Positions 10,661-22,325 of a stretch of 64,000 nt of DNA are shown here, piece by piece; within the stretch, counting starts at the first letter, position 1, and the number at the start of each line of letters is the position of its first letter. The position numbers and the translations under genes were made by a program. This DNA comes from Chrysaora quinquecirrha (lineage: Eukaryota; Cnidaria; Scyphozoa; Semaeostomeae; Pelagiidae): NCBI GenBank assembly GCA_014526335.1, contig JACTAT010000029.1, positions 1-64,000 on the forward strand, written 5' to 3'. The notes below the pieces were generated by a model that was not told where the DNA came from, made no database searches, and worked only from the letters and a program-made list of their open reading frames with translations.

Positions 10661-11271
10661 CTAACATCAAGATTTTCGAAACTAAAAATTTGACACATGA
10701 TTTTCTCGCAAAAAGCCGGCTCGGTCGAGCTTCGAAAAAAAGGTTGGGCTACAATATTGCAAAATGTTGCTCGAATCTAATTTGATTTGATTTTTTATTT
10801 TGAAATATTTTGATACAATTTTGATTGGGTTGTTATTGTCAGAAGTTTCTAGAAGTCGTCTCAGGTGTAAGATATTTTCGTGTGAAGAGAGGAGGAGATT
10901 GTGGCGCAGTAGAAATTGTTGCCAAGTTAGACAGAAGAATTTTTTCAAAACAGTTTGCGGCTTCGAGAATCATCTGAAAATGAATTACTCAAAGTTGGCA
11001 ATCAATTCTTCTAAGTGCTACTAATGATCGAATATAGCCATCTGCATAGTATGCGAATTCTTATGATAGCTTTTGAAGGTTCTAGAATTTAATTCATCAT
11101 TTGAAACGAAGATTACAGGTTTCGGTGCACTGAACGGATTTATTTGTTACATACACAGTTTAACCCATGAGTTCGAATTTATTAGTACAGTATACGTAAC
11201 TACAGATTTTCTATTTTCGATTCAAAGGTTTGGGATTCTTCCAGGAAAAGTTCACCTGATCATCATTGTCA
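10661..11271. other. no gene recognised
   Basis: AT-rich sequence without recognisable domains or repeats. Confidence 0.4.
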
Positions 11272-11461
11272 TAGCCTGCGCGCAGCCTGAAACGCTTCTT
11301 CAAGGATCTTCAAGGACTTGGTCAAGCATCAAGGATTGCAACGGTGACACCACAAGTATGCAACTCGGTAATGAAAGCTACTCCATAAGGTAATCAGCGA
11401 CAAAAGGGATGGCCTGGTAAATTTTAGAGACTTTCCATACCCAGTCGGTGCACTGAACTAC

Positions 11462-11616
11462 AGGTTCTTCCCTTGGAAAAAATACTTCAGATCCTTCAGT
11501 TGATCTTCGTTTATTTTTGCAACACCATATAACATTTTAACGAAGTCTAAGCCTTCTATGAACTTCTCTACGTTCCAAACAAGATCCCTCGTAGCTTTAG
11601 TGCGCACATTCGCCAT
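11462..11616 (-). CDS. possible captured first exon in TIR element
   Basis: On the minus strand a well-placed start (CCAAGATGGCG) opens MANVRTKATRDLVWNVEKF and runs about 51 codons to FFQGKNL, ending at a potential donor ACCT|GTAGTT. The sequence is helical and has a hydrophobic pattern (FIEGLDFVKMLYGVAK) reminiscent of a death-fold module, but that is only an impression. No downstream exon is present before the TIR. Possibly a promoter and first exon picked up by the element. Confidence 0.3.
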
Positions 11617-11757
11617 CTTGGAATCTTTAACATTTGCTGAATAAAATCCGCGCGGTGAACTCGCTGAGAACGTGCAAAACAAAAACAAAGCCTTTGTATT
11701 TGAAGCCAATCAATGATCGAGCTACCTCACGAAAAGTTGTGAGGTGAATTTTATTGG

Positions 11758-11779
11758 TTGTTAAACAATTGTTTAACAA
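11758..11779. other. perfect 22-bp palindrome
   Basis: TTGTTAAACAA followed by its exact complement TTGTTTAACAA. Just to its left CCTCAC-GAAAAGTT-GTGAGG (11725-11744) forms a second hairpin. Role unknown. Confidence 0.6.
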
Positions 11780-11894
11780 TGGCAAATTTGAAGATTCTAG
11801 CTGAAATGGAGGCTGGAACAAGCTTTTTGACTTTAATGCGCAGACTGTACACTTCCTTGAAGAAGCGTTTCAGGCTGCGCGCAGGCTACATTGT

Positions 11895-12175
11895 CATCAT
11901 TCGCATCATCATCATAATGGATCATCATCATCATCATCACCATCACCAGTCATTGTCTTCAACATGATCATCATTGTTGAAGAAGATGATAATCATGTTG
12001 AAGACGATGATGATCATGTTGAAGACGGTGATCATCATTGTCGTCTTCAACGTGATCAACGTATCATCCTCATCGCCATCAACATAATCATCATTCTCAT
12101 CATCGTTATCTTCTTCTTCGTCATCTTCGTCATTATTATCATCATCTTCATCGTTATTATCATCATCATCAGCGT
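11895..12175 (+). repeat. (ATC)n-rich microsatellite
   Basis: Imperfect CAT/ATC trinucleotide runs on + switching to GATGAT-type runs near 11975-12030 and back, giving a partly self-complementary tract. The His-rich and Ile-rich open frames here are artefacts. Confidence 0.9.
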
Positions 12176-12218
12176 CCTTCGGACATTGCTACAGCGTTGC
12201 TATTTTTTTCCTTTTCAG

Positions 12219-12378
12219 ACGTTGCAGAGGATGCGGTGAAGGAGATCGCGACGCGACAAGTATCTCGAGAGCAATGGCGTCGTAAAAAAACAATTAAACT
12301 CGTAGAACACACATGCAAGACAAATTGCACAGAAGATTATTCGCTTCAATGTTATTTAGGCTGCATACAGAAATAAAG
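12219..12378 (+). other. possible orphan exon
   Basis: A strong acceptor (TATTTTTTTCCTTTTCAG) precedes an open stretch with VAEDAVKEIATRQVSREQW and a Cys-rich end (CKTNC, LQCYLGC) stopping at TAA 12374-12376, immediately before AG|GTGAGC, a good donor. Both signals at the expected places suggest a real or fossil exon, perhaps terminal or 3' UTR-crossing. No partner exon was identified. Confidence 0.3.
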
Positions 12379-13003
12379 GTGAGCATATTTTTAGAGCAGA
12401 ATGGATTGTCATGGCCAAGCCTATGCCTTTTCCCGTATGAATTTTGCTGAAGGCGTACCTACCCTACCTAGTAGGCCTTTTATTCAGTTATTAGGCCTAC
12501 CACAATTTCAATTTTCAACATTATTTTTAGGCCCACAGGGCTAGCTTACGAACACAAAGTAGGTAACTATAAACACTCGTCTTTAAACTAAATATCAATA
12601 TCAACAAAGACTAAGATATAAAAATAGTTGGATATGAAAAACTTCTAATAACATCAACGTGATTAACTGGGTATACCTAGTAAAAATTTAGCATTTGTCG
12701 GAAATTTTTGGATACCAATTCTGAAGGCAATCTTATTTTAAAGACTAACGTTTTTGGGGGTAATCATTGTTTGAGAACCAAAGAAACCACAAGAATTGTA
12801 GCTACACAAGAATTTTTCTAAATTTGAAAGGGAGAAAATCCCTAGATGCAGCGCAGCAACTCAGCAACGTGAGCGAGTGATTACAGTTGCTCTAGCGTCC
12901 TGAGCGTACAGGTCAAGAAATTGTTAATTTCCACTCTATTATCCCTCCTTTCCTTTCCTTAGTCACTTTGTAATGTAAACATGATGACATCCTTCATACA
13001 ACA
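12379..13003. other. no gene recognised
   Basis: AT-rich sequence between the orphan exon and the hAT remnant; nothing recognised. Confidence 0.4.
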
Positions 13004-13878
13004 AACATCTTGAACAAGACACTTCAAGGAAACGATATCGATCTCAGCGAAGCATATCTTCTAATCGACGCATGTCTTGAAAATTTAAGAGCGATGCGCA
13101 ATGAGACAAAGCTTGAAGCATTTTTAGAGATGGCAAAAGAACTTGCTCGCAAGGCTGATGCTGAAGCCGAATTTCAAGATAGGAGACCTCAGAGAAGAAA
13201 GCGAAATTTCGATGAAATGTCTTCAGATGAAGTACCAGCTGACCCAAAACAGCTGTTTAAAACAGATGTGTTTTTCTATTCTCTGGATAGGATAGAGCAG
13301 CAAATGGTTGACCGTTTTAGTAGTCACTGGAGTCTACTAAAGGCCTTTCAATGCTTAACACCAGAAAGTTTACTAAAACGACAACCGGAGGAGAACCTAC
13401 AGTGCCTTAAAAATCTCCTTCAAGAATTTGGTGAAAATGGCTCCGGTGATATTCAGGGAGATGTACTCAGGGAGTATTCATTGTTTCAGAGAGTAACGGG
13501 ATAGAGATTTCTATGAAGAAGCGCATCGCTCAGAAGAAAAAAGGCAGAAGAGTCTTTAAAATCAAAGAAACAATATCCCAATGTGAAAGCGCAAAACATA
13601 TTTTTAAATTTCTGCACCAATCGAAGCTCTGTAAAGTTTTTCCAAACTTGTATAAGCTGTACCAAGTCTTCTTAACCATACCAGTTACGAGTGCAGAAGC
13701 AGAGCGTGCTTTCTCAAAGCTCAAGATAATCAAATCTTATCAAAGATCAACAATGAATCAGCAACGTACATCAGATTTGGCCATCATCTCAATTGAGCGA
13801 CAAAGACCCATTGACTATGGTCTCGCACTTGATGTTTTCGCCTCTTTAAAGCAAAGAAGGAAAGAATTTTCAATTTAA
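13004..13878 (+). pseudogene. hAT transposase remnant (ZMYM1-like C-terminal half)
   Basis: Two frames separated by stops near 13502: the first contains FKTDVFFYSLDRIEQQMVDRF and the second FPNLYKLYQVFLTIPVTSAEAERAFSKLKIIKS, the hAT C-terminal dimerisation region typical of ZMYM1-type and PKR-inhibitor-repressor-like proteins. The N-terminal catalytic part and zinc finger are missing. TIRs were not found. A dead copy, truncated at its 5' side. Confidence 0.8.
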
Positions 13879-14329
13879 ATAACTTTGTCGTTTAACTCTT
13901 TCGTTCAGCTTCTTTATAATATTTGTAATCACATGTTTTGTTCATCATTCATCAATATTTCAGAAGTAATTAGTACGTCTAAAAGAATCGATCCAATTTT
14001 ACAAGGACGCCGATGCGCAAAATAAAGGGGACAAAACGAATCGTGCTGATGCTAACATCTTATTTAATATATAAATAAAGTATATACTGGGTATCCAAAA
14101 CGAATCCCTGCTGCTATCAAAACCATGAACATAATGTTGTTCTTGTTAAGTTTGACAAGCTTTCGAGTTCATGATATTGTAGAGACAGTACAGAATTAAA
14201 ATTGCTTTGGACTTCTTCTTTGCTCTTAATTGAACCTGGTTGGTTTATCAAATAAGAGCAAACAAGAAGATATTTCATGAATGAGAATTGGCACAATCTT
14301 AAGCCATTTTAAGACCTCCTAGATGGCAA
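13879..14329. other. no gene recognised
   Basis: AT-rich spacer, nothing recognised. Confidence 0.4.
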
Positions 14330-14560
14330 AATCTCATGAGCTTCCGGGGGCTCCGCCCCCTTGACCCCTGCCAGGGCTCTGCCCTGGACCCGCTGGGGGG
14401 CTTACAGCACCCCCCAGACCCCCAGCTGTTGTGGGCAATGACCTGCGGTCATTGCGAGCGTGCCTACGGCACGCAACTTATGTTTCTCATTTTTTGTCGG
14501 AAAAATCCAAAACAGGGCCCCCCCCACTCAAAAACCTGAATTTCCGCCACTGTCTATGGC
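14330..14560 (+). repeat. GC-rich transposon-end-like repeat
   Basis: Abrupt GC-rich block with self-complementary CCGGGGGCTCCGCCCCC and GCCAGGGCTCTGCCCTGG motifs, ending near TTTCCGCCACTGTC. GC-rich tails joined to CGCCACTG are typical of hAT termini in this window (compare 21166-21210 and 23222-23827), so this is probably a hAT end or derivative. Confidence 0.5.
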
Positions 14561-15216
14561 ACGCAATTACCGCCAAAATATGAGCTTCAATTTTGAAGCT
14601 AAATTGTTTAAAATTAATATCTGACACTGCAATATAATTGTTATTATCGACTAGCACTGGTACCCGTCGATGCCGGGTTGAATTTTTTAAACTTTCCATT
14701 AATAAAGTGGAGACTTTTCTGAGATACAATTCATTCACATGTTTAATTTGACGTATTCATCGATTCTTGTATCAATCGACTTTTGTTTAGCCGAATCGTA
14801 CAACTAATAGGCATACCGGAATTTTTGCGTGTATTTTGTTCTATAACCGCATATATTCACCGAGCATGGTTATAGTTCCAGACGAGCTATCATGTCCACA
14901 TTTGCTGCCAGTCCATCTACGACTTCGTCATCAAATTGAATGTAGAATTCACTAGATTTGATTCAGTTGAATAAGGGCAGAGAACATAGGCCGACCTTCT
15001 TTCGATCAAGAAGACCGTTCATGTTAATTTTGTTTTGTCAATGTTACTGTTATGTTTTGTTATTAAAAAAATAAGAAACGTTTAATTGAGTGGCCTTCTT
15101 TATCAATTCTTATCTCGTTGGTTTGATGGTTGTGCCAATGTTTGCATCATAAAGGATCACTTATAATACTGATAGGACAGTACAATCTTCCTTGTAATGA
15201 TTTACATGTCGGATAC

Positions 15217-15587
15217 ACTCTTTTTTTTATAAGAATATTGTTTATAAGAATATTCAGGCTCAGAATCATCCAATTTTGTAAGAATATGCTCAGCCTCGGC
15301 TCGTATTATTTGTGTCTCATTTTTCAGCAGTTGCCTGTTTTGCAATGTTAAAACGAAACTTCATGATTGTTAAACAGCATTCTCATTGTTATAATGATAG
15401 TTGAATTTTTCTTTCGCTCCAACATTTCCTCGTAATGAGATAATTTTTCTTTTAACTTTGTTCCCCTGAAACCATATCATGTTTGAAAAAATACGAATAC
15501 TTTAAGAATATATTCAGGCTCAAAACGAAATTTTCTTAAGAATATTGAGGCTGGGCAAAAATTCGGTATTCTTATAAAAAAAAGAGT
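15217..15587. mobile_element. MITE with TTTATAAGAAT termini
   Basis: Terminal inverted repeats ACTCTTTTTTTTATAAGAAT near 15217 and 15587, with AT-rich flanks in which a TA target is likely. It resembles the MITEs at 16310 and 48121 in its TTTTTTATAAGAA core. Internal AAGAATATTCAGGCTCA motifs repeat. No coding capacity. Confidence 0.6.
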
Positions 15588-15599
15588 ATATATAAACCC

Positions 15600-15971
15600 C
15601 CGGGGGGGTACTTAGTATAATTTGGGTACGGGTATGTGCCGCCCATATGGGTGGGTTTTGGGCACTGAAATTCTCTAAACATGGGTATAATTTTAACCAA
15701 AACCCCATAAAAGTGGGTGGCAAATTGAAGAAAAGTCGAAAGTTTAACTTTAATTCGGTTAGAAAAGTGGCAAAATCGCGTCAAAGATGTTCGTAGTACA
15801 ATATCAAGCAATAAATAGGTCTAGAAAGTCTTATTATTCTCATATTCCGCTTATTTCTACTCATAAAATAGGGTCTGTTTCTGCAAAGGTTTACATTATA
15901 AGTGGGTGGGTTTCCAAAATCTAGGCGGCACATCCCCGTCCATTCATAAGTGAAGTACCCCCCCCCCCCGG
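15600..15971. mobile_element. MITE with CCCGGGGGGGTACTT termini
   Basis: Ends are inverted: CCCGGGGGGGTACTT near 15600 and its complement ending at about 15971, followed inward on both sides by a GTGCCGCC motif and a GTGGGTTT motif. From memory such ends are frequent in anthozoan genomes. The reading frames inside are not coding. Confidence 0.65.
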
Positions 15972-16077
15972 GATATACACGAGAGCAATTTACAAGCATG
16001 TGCCTATTAGATCAGATCCTTCACCAAGACAAACGGGTAAAGAAAACAGTGCACAAACTACACTCCAAAAGTTCTCT

Positions 16078-16212
16078 TCATGGGTCCTCCTTATCGGTCC
16101 TGGTTCTGGGTCCTCCTTATGGATCCTGGTCCTGGGTCCTCCTTATGGGTCCTGATCCTAGGTCCTCCTTATGGGTCCTGGTCCTATGTCCTCTTTATGG
16201 GTCCTGGGTCAT
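16078..16212 (+). repeat. GGTCCTCCTTAT minisatellite
   Basis: About five units built from GGTCCTCCTTATGGGTCCTG, roughly 24-30 bp each. Not coding. Confidence 0.85.
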
Positions 16213-16309
16213 CAAATTCCGGTATGCCCAACTAAAAAGCAACATGTTGATAAATTTGACGTCAACATGGCTTCAAGAAATCGTAATCCCGTCGCATTTT
16301 ATTTCATTA

Positions 16310-16701
16310 CACGTTTTTTTATAAGAAACCTAGCTCGGGGCCTAGTTCTAAAAGTTTCTTAATTTTTGGTCCAATTTTAGTTCTAAAAGTTTCTTAACAG
16401 TTTCTTAATGAATTGAAATAAATTGCAGTAAAAACGACAAAAAACCTTCTGCGAGATACACGGACACCAGTATTGCTTACAGATGCGAGAAATCGCACAG
16501 AATTAGCCACGCTGGTGCGAGAAGTCGCACGGAAATGCTTGAGAACTAATTACTACCTCCACAAATGTGAATCAGTATGTTGGAAAACGGACGCAAAAAT
16601 TTCTACAGTTTCTTAACTTCTTCCTCCTAGTTCTAAAAGTTTCTTAACTTTTGGGTGTTTAGTTCTAGGTTTCTTATAAACCGGTTTCTTATAAAAACGT
16701 G
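16310..16701. mobile_element. Tc1/mariner-type MITE, copy 1
   Basis: Inverted ends CACGTTTTTTTATAAGAAACC and their complement, flanked by TA on both sides. A second copy with the same ends and body lies at 48121-48512, sharing TTTAGTTCTAAAAGTT and AAATTGCAGTAAAAACGA blocks. TA target duplications and short size fit a Tc1/mariner-derived MITE. Confidence 0.8.
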
Positions 16702-17039
16702 TACGAAAAAATTTTCAAAAACTTTATGAATTAAAAGAATTAATAATAGGTAGTAGAATTGAAATAAAATGCGAGGGGATTACAATTTCTTGAAGCCACA
16801 TTGACGTCAAATTAATCAACATTACGCTTATTAGTTGCCCTTCGGCTAAACATAACCTGATTGATACGAGAAACGATTATGCGTTAAATTAAACATGAGA
16901 ATGAATTGTATCCCAGAAAAGTCTCCACTTTGGAAAGTTGAAAAAACTTCAACCCGGCATCAACGGGTACCAGGGCTAGTTTTGCAATATAGCGATGAAA
17001 ATACGATAAAAATTCAATTTATTCATTTAACAAATTATG

Positions 17040-17225
17040 TTCAACTAATAAAAAGGGGTGGGAATAAGAGCGGGGGAGGGGGGTTGAAAAATTTTTAAAA
17101 AATTAACAATCGGGGGGGGGACGATTATTCGGTACTCCAGAGTGCTCAAAAGCTGTTCTCACTGATCTCTATAAATAGACACATTATGGGACTGAGGGTA
17201 AATATAGGATCGAGGTTCGTTGTTA
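17040..17225. other. G-rich spacer, no gene recognised
   Basis: Includes G-runs near 17072-17082 and 17112-17120, otherwise nothing recognised. Confidence 0.4.
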
Positions 17226-17455
17226 CGAAAAGAGGCTACCCCTCGATATATCCCGATCGAAATTCCAACTCATTGAACTAAATTTAGACCATTCTTTCTC
17301 TCAAAATTTGGGACCAAGTAGCCTCTATCTCATTATTTATATAGCCTCCCTCTCATAGCCATATGCAGACACACGCACACTGAGAGAGGGAGACCGACTA
17401 TCTCTTAATTCTTGTGTTCTGTGTGTCCTGAGTGGCACACATGTAGGTACACATA

Positions 17456-20248
17456 TATTCACACATGGGGGGTCAGAGGGTCGATGCTGATTCTTGTGGT
17501 TCGTGTGTTTTGTGTGGCACATAGGTAGGCACACATATATACACACATGGAGAGTCAGAGGGTCGATGCTGATTCATGTGGTTCGTGTGTTTTGTGTGGC
17601 ACCTAGGTAGGCACACATATATACACACATGGAGAGTCAGAGGGTCGATGCTGATTCTTGTGGTTCGTGTGTTTTGTGTGGCACCTAGGTAGGCACACAT
17701 ATATACACACATGGAGAGTCAGAGCGTCGATGCTGATTCATGTGGTTCGTGTGTTTTGTGTGGCACCTAGGTAGGCACACATATATACACACATGGAGAG
17801 TCAGAGAGTCGATGTTGATTCTTGTGGTTCGTGTGTTTTGTGTGGCACATAGTAGGCACACATATATACACACATGGAGAGTCAGAGGGTCGATGCTGAT
17901 TCATGTGGTTCGTGTGTTTTCTGTGGCACATAGGTAGGCACACATATATACACACATGGAGAGTCAGAGGGTGGATGCTGATTCATGTGGTTCGTGTGTT
18001 TTGTGTGGCACATAGGTAGGCACACATATATACACACATGGAGAGTCAGAGGGTCGATGCTGATTCATGTGGTTCGTGTGTTTTGTGTGGCACATAGTAG
18101 GCACACATATATACACACATGGAGAGTCAGAGGGTCGATGCTGATTCATGTGGTTCGTGTGTTTTGTGTGGCACATAGTAGGCACACATATATACACACA
18201 TGGAGAGTCAGAGGGTCGATGCTGATTCTTGTGGTTCGTGTGTTTTGTTTGGCACATGGTAGGCACAAATATATACACACATGGGGAGTCAGAGGGTCGA
18301 TGCTGATTCATGTGGTTCGTGTGTTTTCTGTGGCACATAGGTAGGCACACATATATACACACATGGAGAGTCAGAGGGTGGATGCTGATTCATGTGGTTC
18401 GTGTGTTTTGTGTGGCACATAGGTAGGCACACATATATACACACATGGAGAGTCAGAGGGTCGGTGCTGATTCTTGTGGTTCGTGTGTTTTGTGTGGCAC
18501 ATAGTAGGCACACATATATACACACATGGAGAGTCAGAGGGTCGATGCTGATTCATGTGGTTCGTGTGTTTTGTGTGGCACATGGTAGGCACAAATATAT
18601 ACGCACAATGAGAGTCAGAGGGTCGATGCTGATTCTTGTGGTTCGTGTGTTTTGTGTGGCACATAGGTAGGCAAACATATATACACACATGGAGAGTCAG
18701 AGGGTCTATGCTGATTCATGTGGTTCGTGTGTTTTGTGTGGCACATAGGTAGGCACACATATAGACACACATGGAGAGTCAGAGGGTCGATGCTGATTCA
18801 TGTGGTTCGTGTGCTTTGTGTGGCACATAGGTAGGCACACATATAGACACACATGGAGAGTCAGAGCGTCGATGCTGATTCATGTGGTTCGTGTGTTTTG
18901 TGTGGCACCTAGGTAGGCACACATATATACACACATGGAGAGTCAGAGGGTCGATGTTGATTCTTGTGGTTCGTGTGTTTTGTGTGGCACATAGTAGGCA
19001 CACATATATACACACATGGAGAGTCAGAGGGTCGATGCTGATTCATGTGGTTCGTGTGTTTTCTGTGGCACATAGGTAGGCACACATATATACACACATG
19101 GAGAGTCAGAGGGTGGATGCTGATTCATGTGGTTCGTGTGTTTTGTGTGGCACATAGGTAGGCACACATATATACACACATGGAGAGTCAGAGGGTCGAT
19201 GCTGATTCATGTGGTTCGTGTGTTTTGTGTGGCACATAGTAGGCACACATATATACACACATGGAGAGTCAGAGGGTCGATGCTGATTCATGTGGTTCGT
19301 GTGTTTTGTGTGGCACATAGTAGGCACACATATATACACACATGGAGAGTCAGAGGGTCGATGCTGATTCTTGTGGTTCGTGTGTTTTGTTTGGCACATG
19401 GTAGGCACAAATATATACACACATGGGGAGTCAGAGGGTCGATGCTGATTCATGTGGTTCGTGTGTTTTCTGTGGCACATAGGTAGGCACACATATATAC
19501 ACACATGGAGAGTCAGAGGGTGGATGCTGATTCATGTGGTTCGTGTGTTTTGTGTGGCACATAGGTAGGCACACATATATACACACATGGAGAGTCAGAG
19601 GGTCGATGCTGATTCATGTGGTTCGTGTGTTTTGTGTGGCACATAGTAGGCACACATATATACACACATGGAGAGTCAGAGGGTCGATGCTGATTCATGT
19701 GGTTCGTGTGTTTTGTGTGGCACATAGTAGGCACACATATATACACACATGGAGAGTCAGAGGGTCGATGCTGATTCTTGTGGTTCGTGTGTTTTGTTTG
19801 GCACATGGTAGGCACAAATATATACACACATGGGGAGTCAGAGGGTCGATGCTGATTCATGTGGTTCGTGTGTTTTCTGTGGCACATAGGTAGGCACACA
19901 TATATACACACATGGAGAGTCAGAGGGTGGATGCTGATTCATGTGGTTCGTGTGTTTTGTGTGGCACATAGGTAGGCACACATATATACACACATGGAGA
20001 GTCAGAGGGTCGATGCTGATTCATGTGGTTCGTGTGTTTTGTGTGGCACATAGGTAGGCACACATATATACACACATGGAGAGTCAGAGGGTGGATGCTG
20101 ATTCTTGTGGTTCGTGTGTTTTGTGTGGCACATAGGTAGGCACACATATATACACACATGGGGAGTCAGAGGGTGGATGCTGATTCATGTGGTTCGTGTG
20201 TTTTGTGTGGCACATAGGTAGGCACACATATATACACACATGGAGAGT
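17456..20248 (-). repeat. 82-bp satellite array, left arm of FB-L
   Basis: About 34 copies of an 82-bp unit with GCACACATATATACACACAT, GAGTCAGAGGGTCGATGC and GTGGTTCGTGTGTTTTGTG; variants are 81 bp (CATAGTAGG for CATAGGTAGG). A five-unit block of 407 bp is repeated in tandem at 19106-19512 and 19513-19919 and also occurs at 17964-18370, 1142 bp upstream, so the array has a higher-order structure. Both strands stay open for long stretches, giving false proteins (MCIYVCLPMCHTKHTN). Not coding. Confidence 0.95.
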
Positions 20249-22250
20249 CTTGTGGTTCTTGTAGAACTAGATACATACTCAGGCATACAAGTTACCGAAA
20301 AACAAACAGGGATTTAAAATCAATCATATTAGCAATTAAGATTTAATTAATATTTCGTTCTTTTATTCTTTAAATTTACAGAAAAAGTATTTTCTTATGC
20401 TGCTTTTGTGTATCACTATTTCAACTTGATTGATCAAATTCATGTATAAAATGCCACAAAGCTCTTGCTCACAAGTCCTCTTCCTGGGTTACTTCTGTTT
20501 CATTCAGCCAGGATTATGTGTCTTTATCAAAATAAAAATGAAATTGTAAATATCCAATATATTAATTGTGTCCCATTAATTGAGTTTCAAATTCAGTGTG
20601 CTGTAATTAAGCTGAGATGTGAATGCGCAATGAAAACTTGAAACTTGAAACTGAAAACCTTGTTGTTTTAATGAAACATACTTTAGATTAATAACTTTAG
20701 GTTCTTGGTTAGCCTGCGCAAAATCTTGTTGATTAAAAATTAAACTTCGGATTCCCGAATTATGATTGTTTAAACATTAGTTTCGTTATCTTTTAAGGAG
20801 ATATAAGCAGTTGTTATTTCTAAAATATTCAACAAGGGGGTTTCGGAGGTGACGTCATAAGAAGGGGTGTTGTTTCTTGTGAACCCAACCATATTTGAAT
20901 CAATGAAAGTATTATAACGAAGTGCTTAAACAGCAAAACTGTGTAGAAAGCGATTAGTTAAGTCCAAATTAACCATAATGATAGCGGAATCTAGTTTAAG
21001 GGATGCCCGGAAGACAGGAGCTAGCACTGCAGCCTTTAGGAATCAGCACAACTCGAAAAGGTACTAGGAAAAAGGAAAATAACAACTACTAAACAATGTA
21101 CGTTAATAACTTTGTAAGTAAAGCACGTTTAGACACATCAAAAGCATAATCAATGCGAGTGTGTTTCGGGGGGGCTGAGCCCCCTGGGCCCCCTTTGAAA
21201 TCGCCACTGGATGTAACGTCTCAAGAATGACCCTTGCTTTGTGTAACAGTTCTGTTTACGTTAAGATTTTGGTTATTGTTCTAGTATGAGTTGTGGAAGC
21301 TATGGAGCTTCTTCCATTTTGTGCGATCTTTCTGAACATTTTGCAAGCTTTCTGGACCGCATTGTTAGCCATAAAGTTTTTGCAGTGTAAAGTGGTGGTC
21401 TATGGTGGGGTCCTTTTATAAGAAAATAAAGATTGATCAAGTTCTTTTTTCAAAATTTACTTCAATGAAGACATCATGACGCCATAAAATATACTGAAAT
21501 GTTTTCTCAATTAATATTTGAGGATTTCGAGGGAAAATATTGGATGAAAGATGACCAATATTCATGCAATTGGAAAATCGCATTTTCATCTACTGTACCA
21601 TATCTAGAGCGCAAAACAGTATGCAAATTTGGGACGGAAAGTAGGCAAAACTGCGCTTTATGGGTTTGGTTACTATGGTGAAACCAATCAGATAATCAAG
21701 TAAACCAAAAAAATCACAGATCATTTTATAATATCAACTTTAACATCCCCAAATAACTTTAGAAAAAGTGAAAGAGTCTCAGCAGCCTTAACTTATCATT
21801 TATTTTTCTCAGCGGGTATGGCTAATTTTATGTATGGCATCGGGTTTTAGGGTTTCCTCCGAAAACGTATGGGTTTTCGGGTTTAGGATATTTGTCTAGT
21901 CACGGGTTTTACAATTTTAGGGTCAGGTTTAATTTATTTTGGTCAAAATGAGTGAATTTTTAACCAGTCTATAAGAATAATCCCAGGCTCAAGCTTTATA
22001 TTTAATTTAATTTTTTAATTTTAATTTTTTATTTCTCAAGGCACAAAATGTGATTGTCACACCTTATATGTTTTACAATACACATTGGACTACAATGGTT
22101 TAATTAGATTGACGGAGCTAAAATAGTAATTCTTAACTGTGGATTAGGTTTTTTTATCGTAAAATGGTAAACGACAAAGTGTTGACTTATTTCACTTGAT
22201 CTTCGGGTCTTCGGGCCATTTGGTAACATTGTAAATTGAGAATAATTTAG
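20249..22250. other. loop of FB-L, left part, no gene recognised
   Basis: AT-rich sequence. A GC-rich block at 21166-21215 ending in CGCCACTGG looks like a hAT terminus fragment. A GGGTTTTAGGGTTT-rich stretch lies at 21838-21925. A run of short frames but no recognisable protein. Confidence 0.4.
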
Positions 22251-22257
22251 GAATATT

Positions 22258-22325
22258 TTGGCACATAATTTTGGTTTTGCCAAATTTAGTCCGAGTTTGC
22301 CAGTTTTGATACCCTTAAAGCCTTC
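22258..22325 (-). repeat. diverged inverted repeat inside the FB-L loop
   Basis: Read on the minus strand it matches 23998-24060 with many differences (GGCTTT, TATCAA-ACTGGCAAAC, CGGAC, TTGCCAAA in order). The pair is inverted and may mark an inner, older portion of the arms. Confidence 0.45.

Larger units (their letters stand above)
11274..11886. mobile_element. 613-bp TIR element with gene-like interior
   Basis: Perfect or near-perfect terminal inverted repeats of about 32 bp beginning GCCTGCGCGCAGCCTGAAAC, with TA on both outer sides. No transposase is visible. A probable first exon lies inside on the minus strand. GCCTGCGC-type termini are, from memory, common in anthozoan genomes. Confidence 0.65.
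14640..16985. repeat. diverged inverted repeat pair enclosing MITEs
   Basis: The arm at 14640-14830 and the arm at about 16815-16985 are inverse complements, sharing CAACCCGGCAT-ACGGGTACCAG, AGAAAAGTCTCCACTTT and TTCGGCTAAACA. A further pair, 16226-16305 and 16755-16835 (TTGACGTCAACATGGCTTC / CCTCGCATTTTATTTC), is also inverted. The interior has been invaded by several MITEs. Probably an old long-TIR transposon. Confidence 0.6.

Noticed and set aside
11758..11967. Frame ending in a poly-His run
   Set aside because: Runs from the TIR element into the ATC microsatellite; the His run is microsatellite-encoded.
17337..20159. Many overlapping proteins of the MCIYVCLPMCHTKHTN type
   Set aside because: Produced by the 82-bp satellite on both strands. 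Since 82 is not a multiple of three, frames cycle and end after a few units.
17456..20248. Regular direct repeats suggesting a CRISPR array
   Set aside because: Whole 82-bp units are conserved with no variable spacers, and the genome is eukaryotic. It is a satellite.
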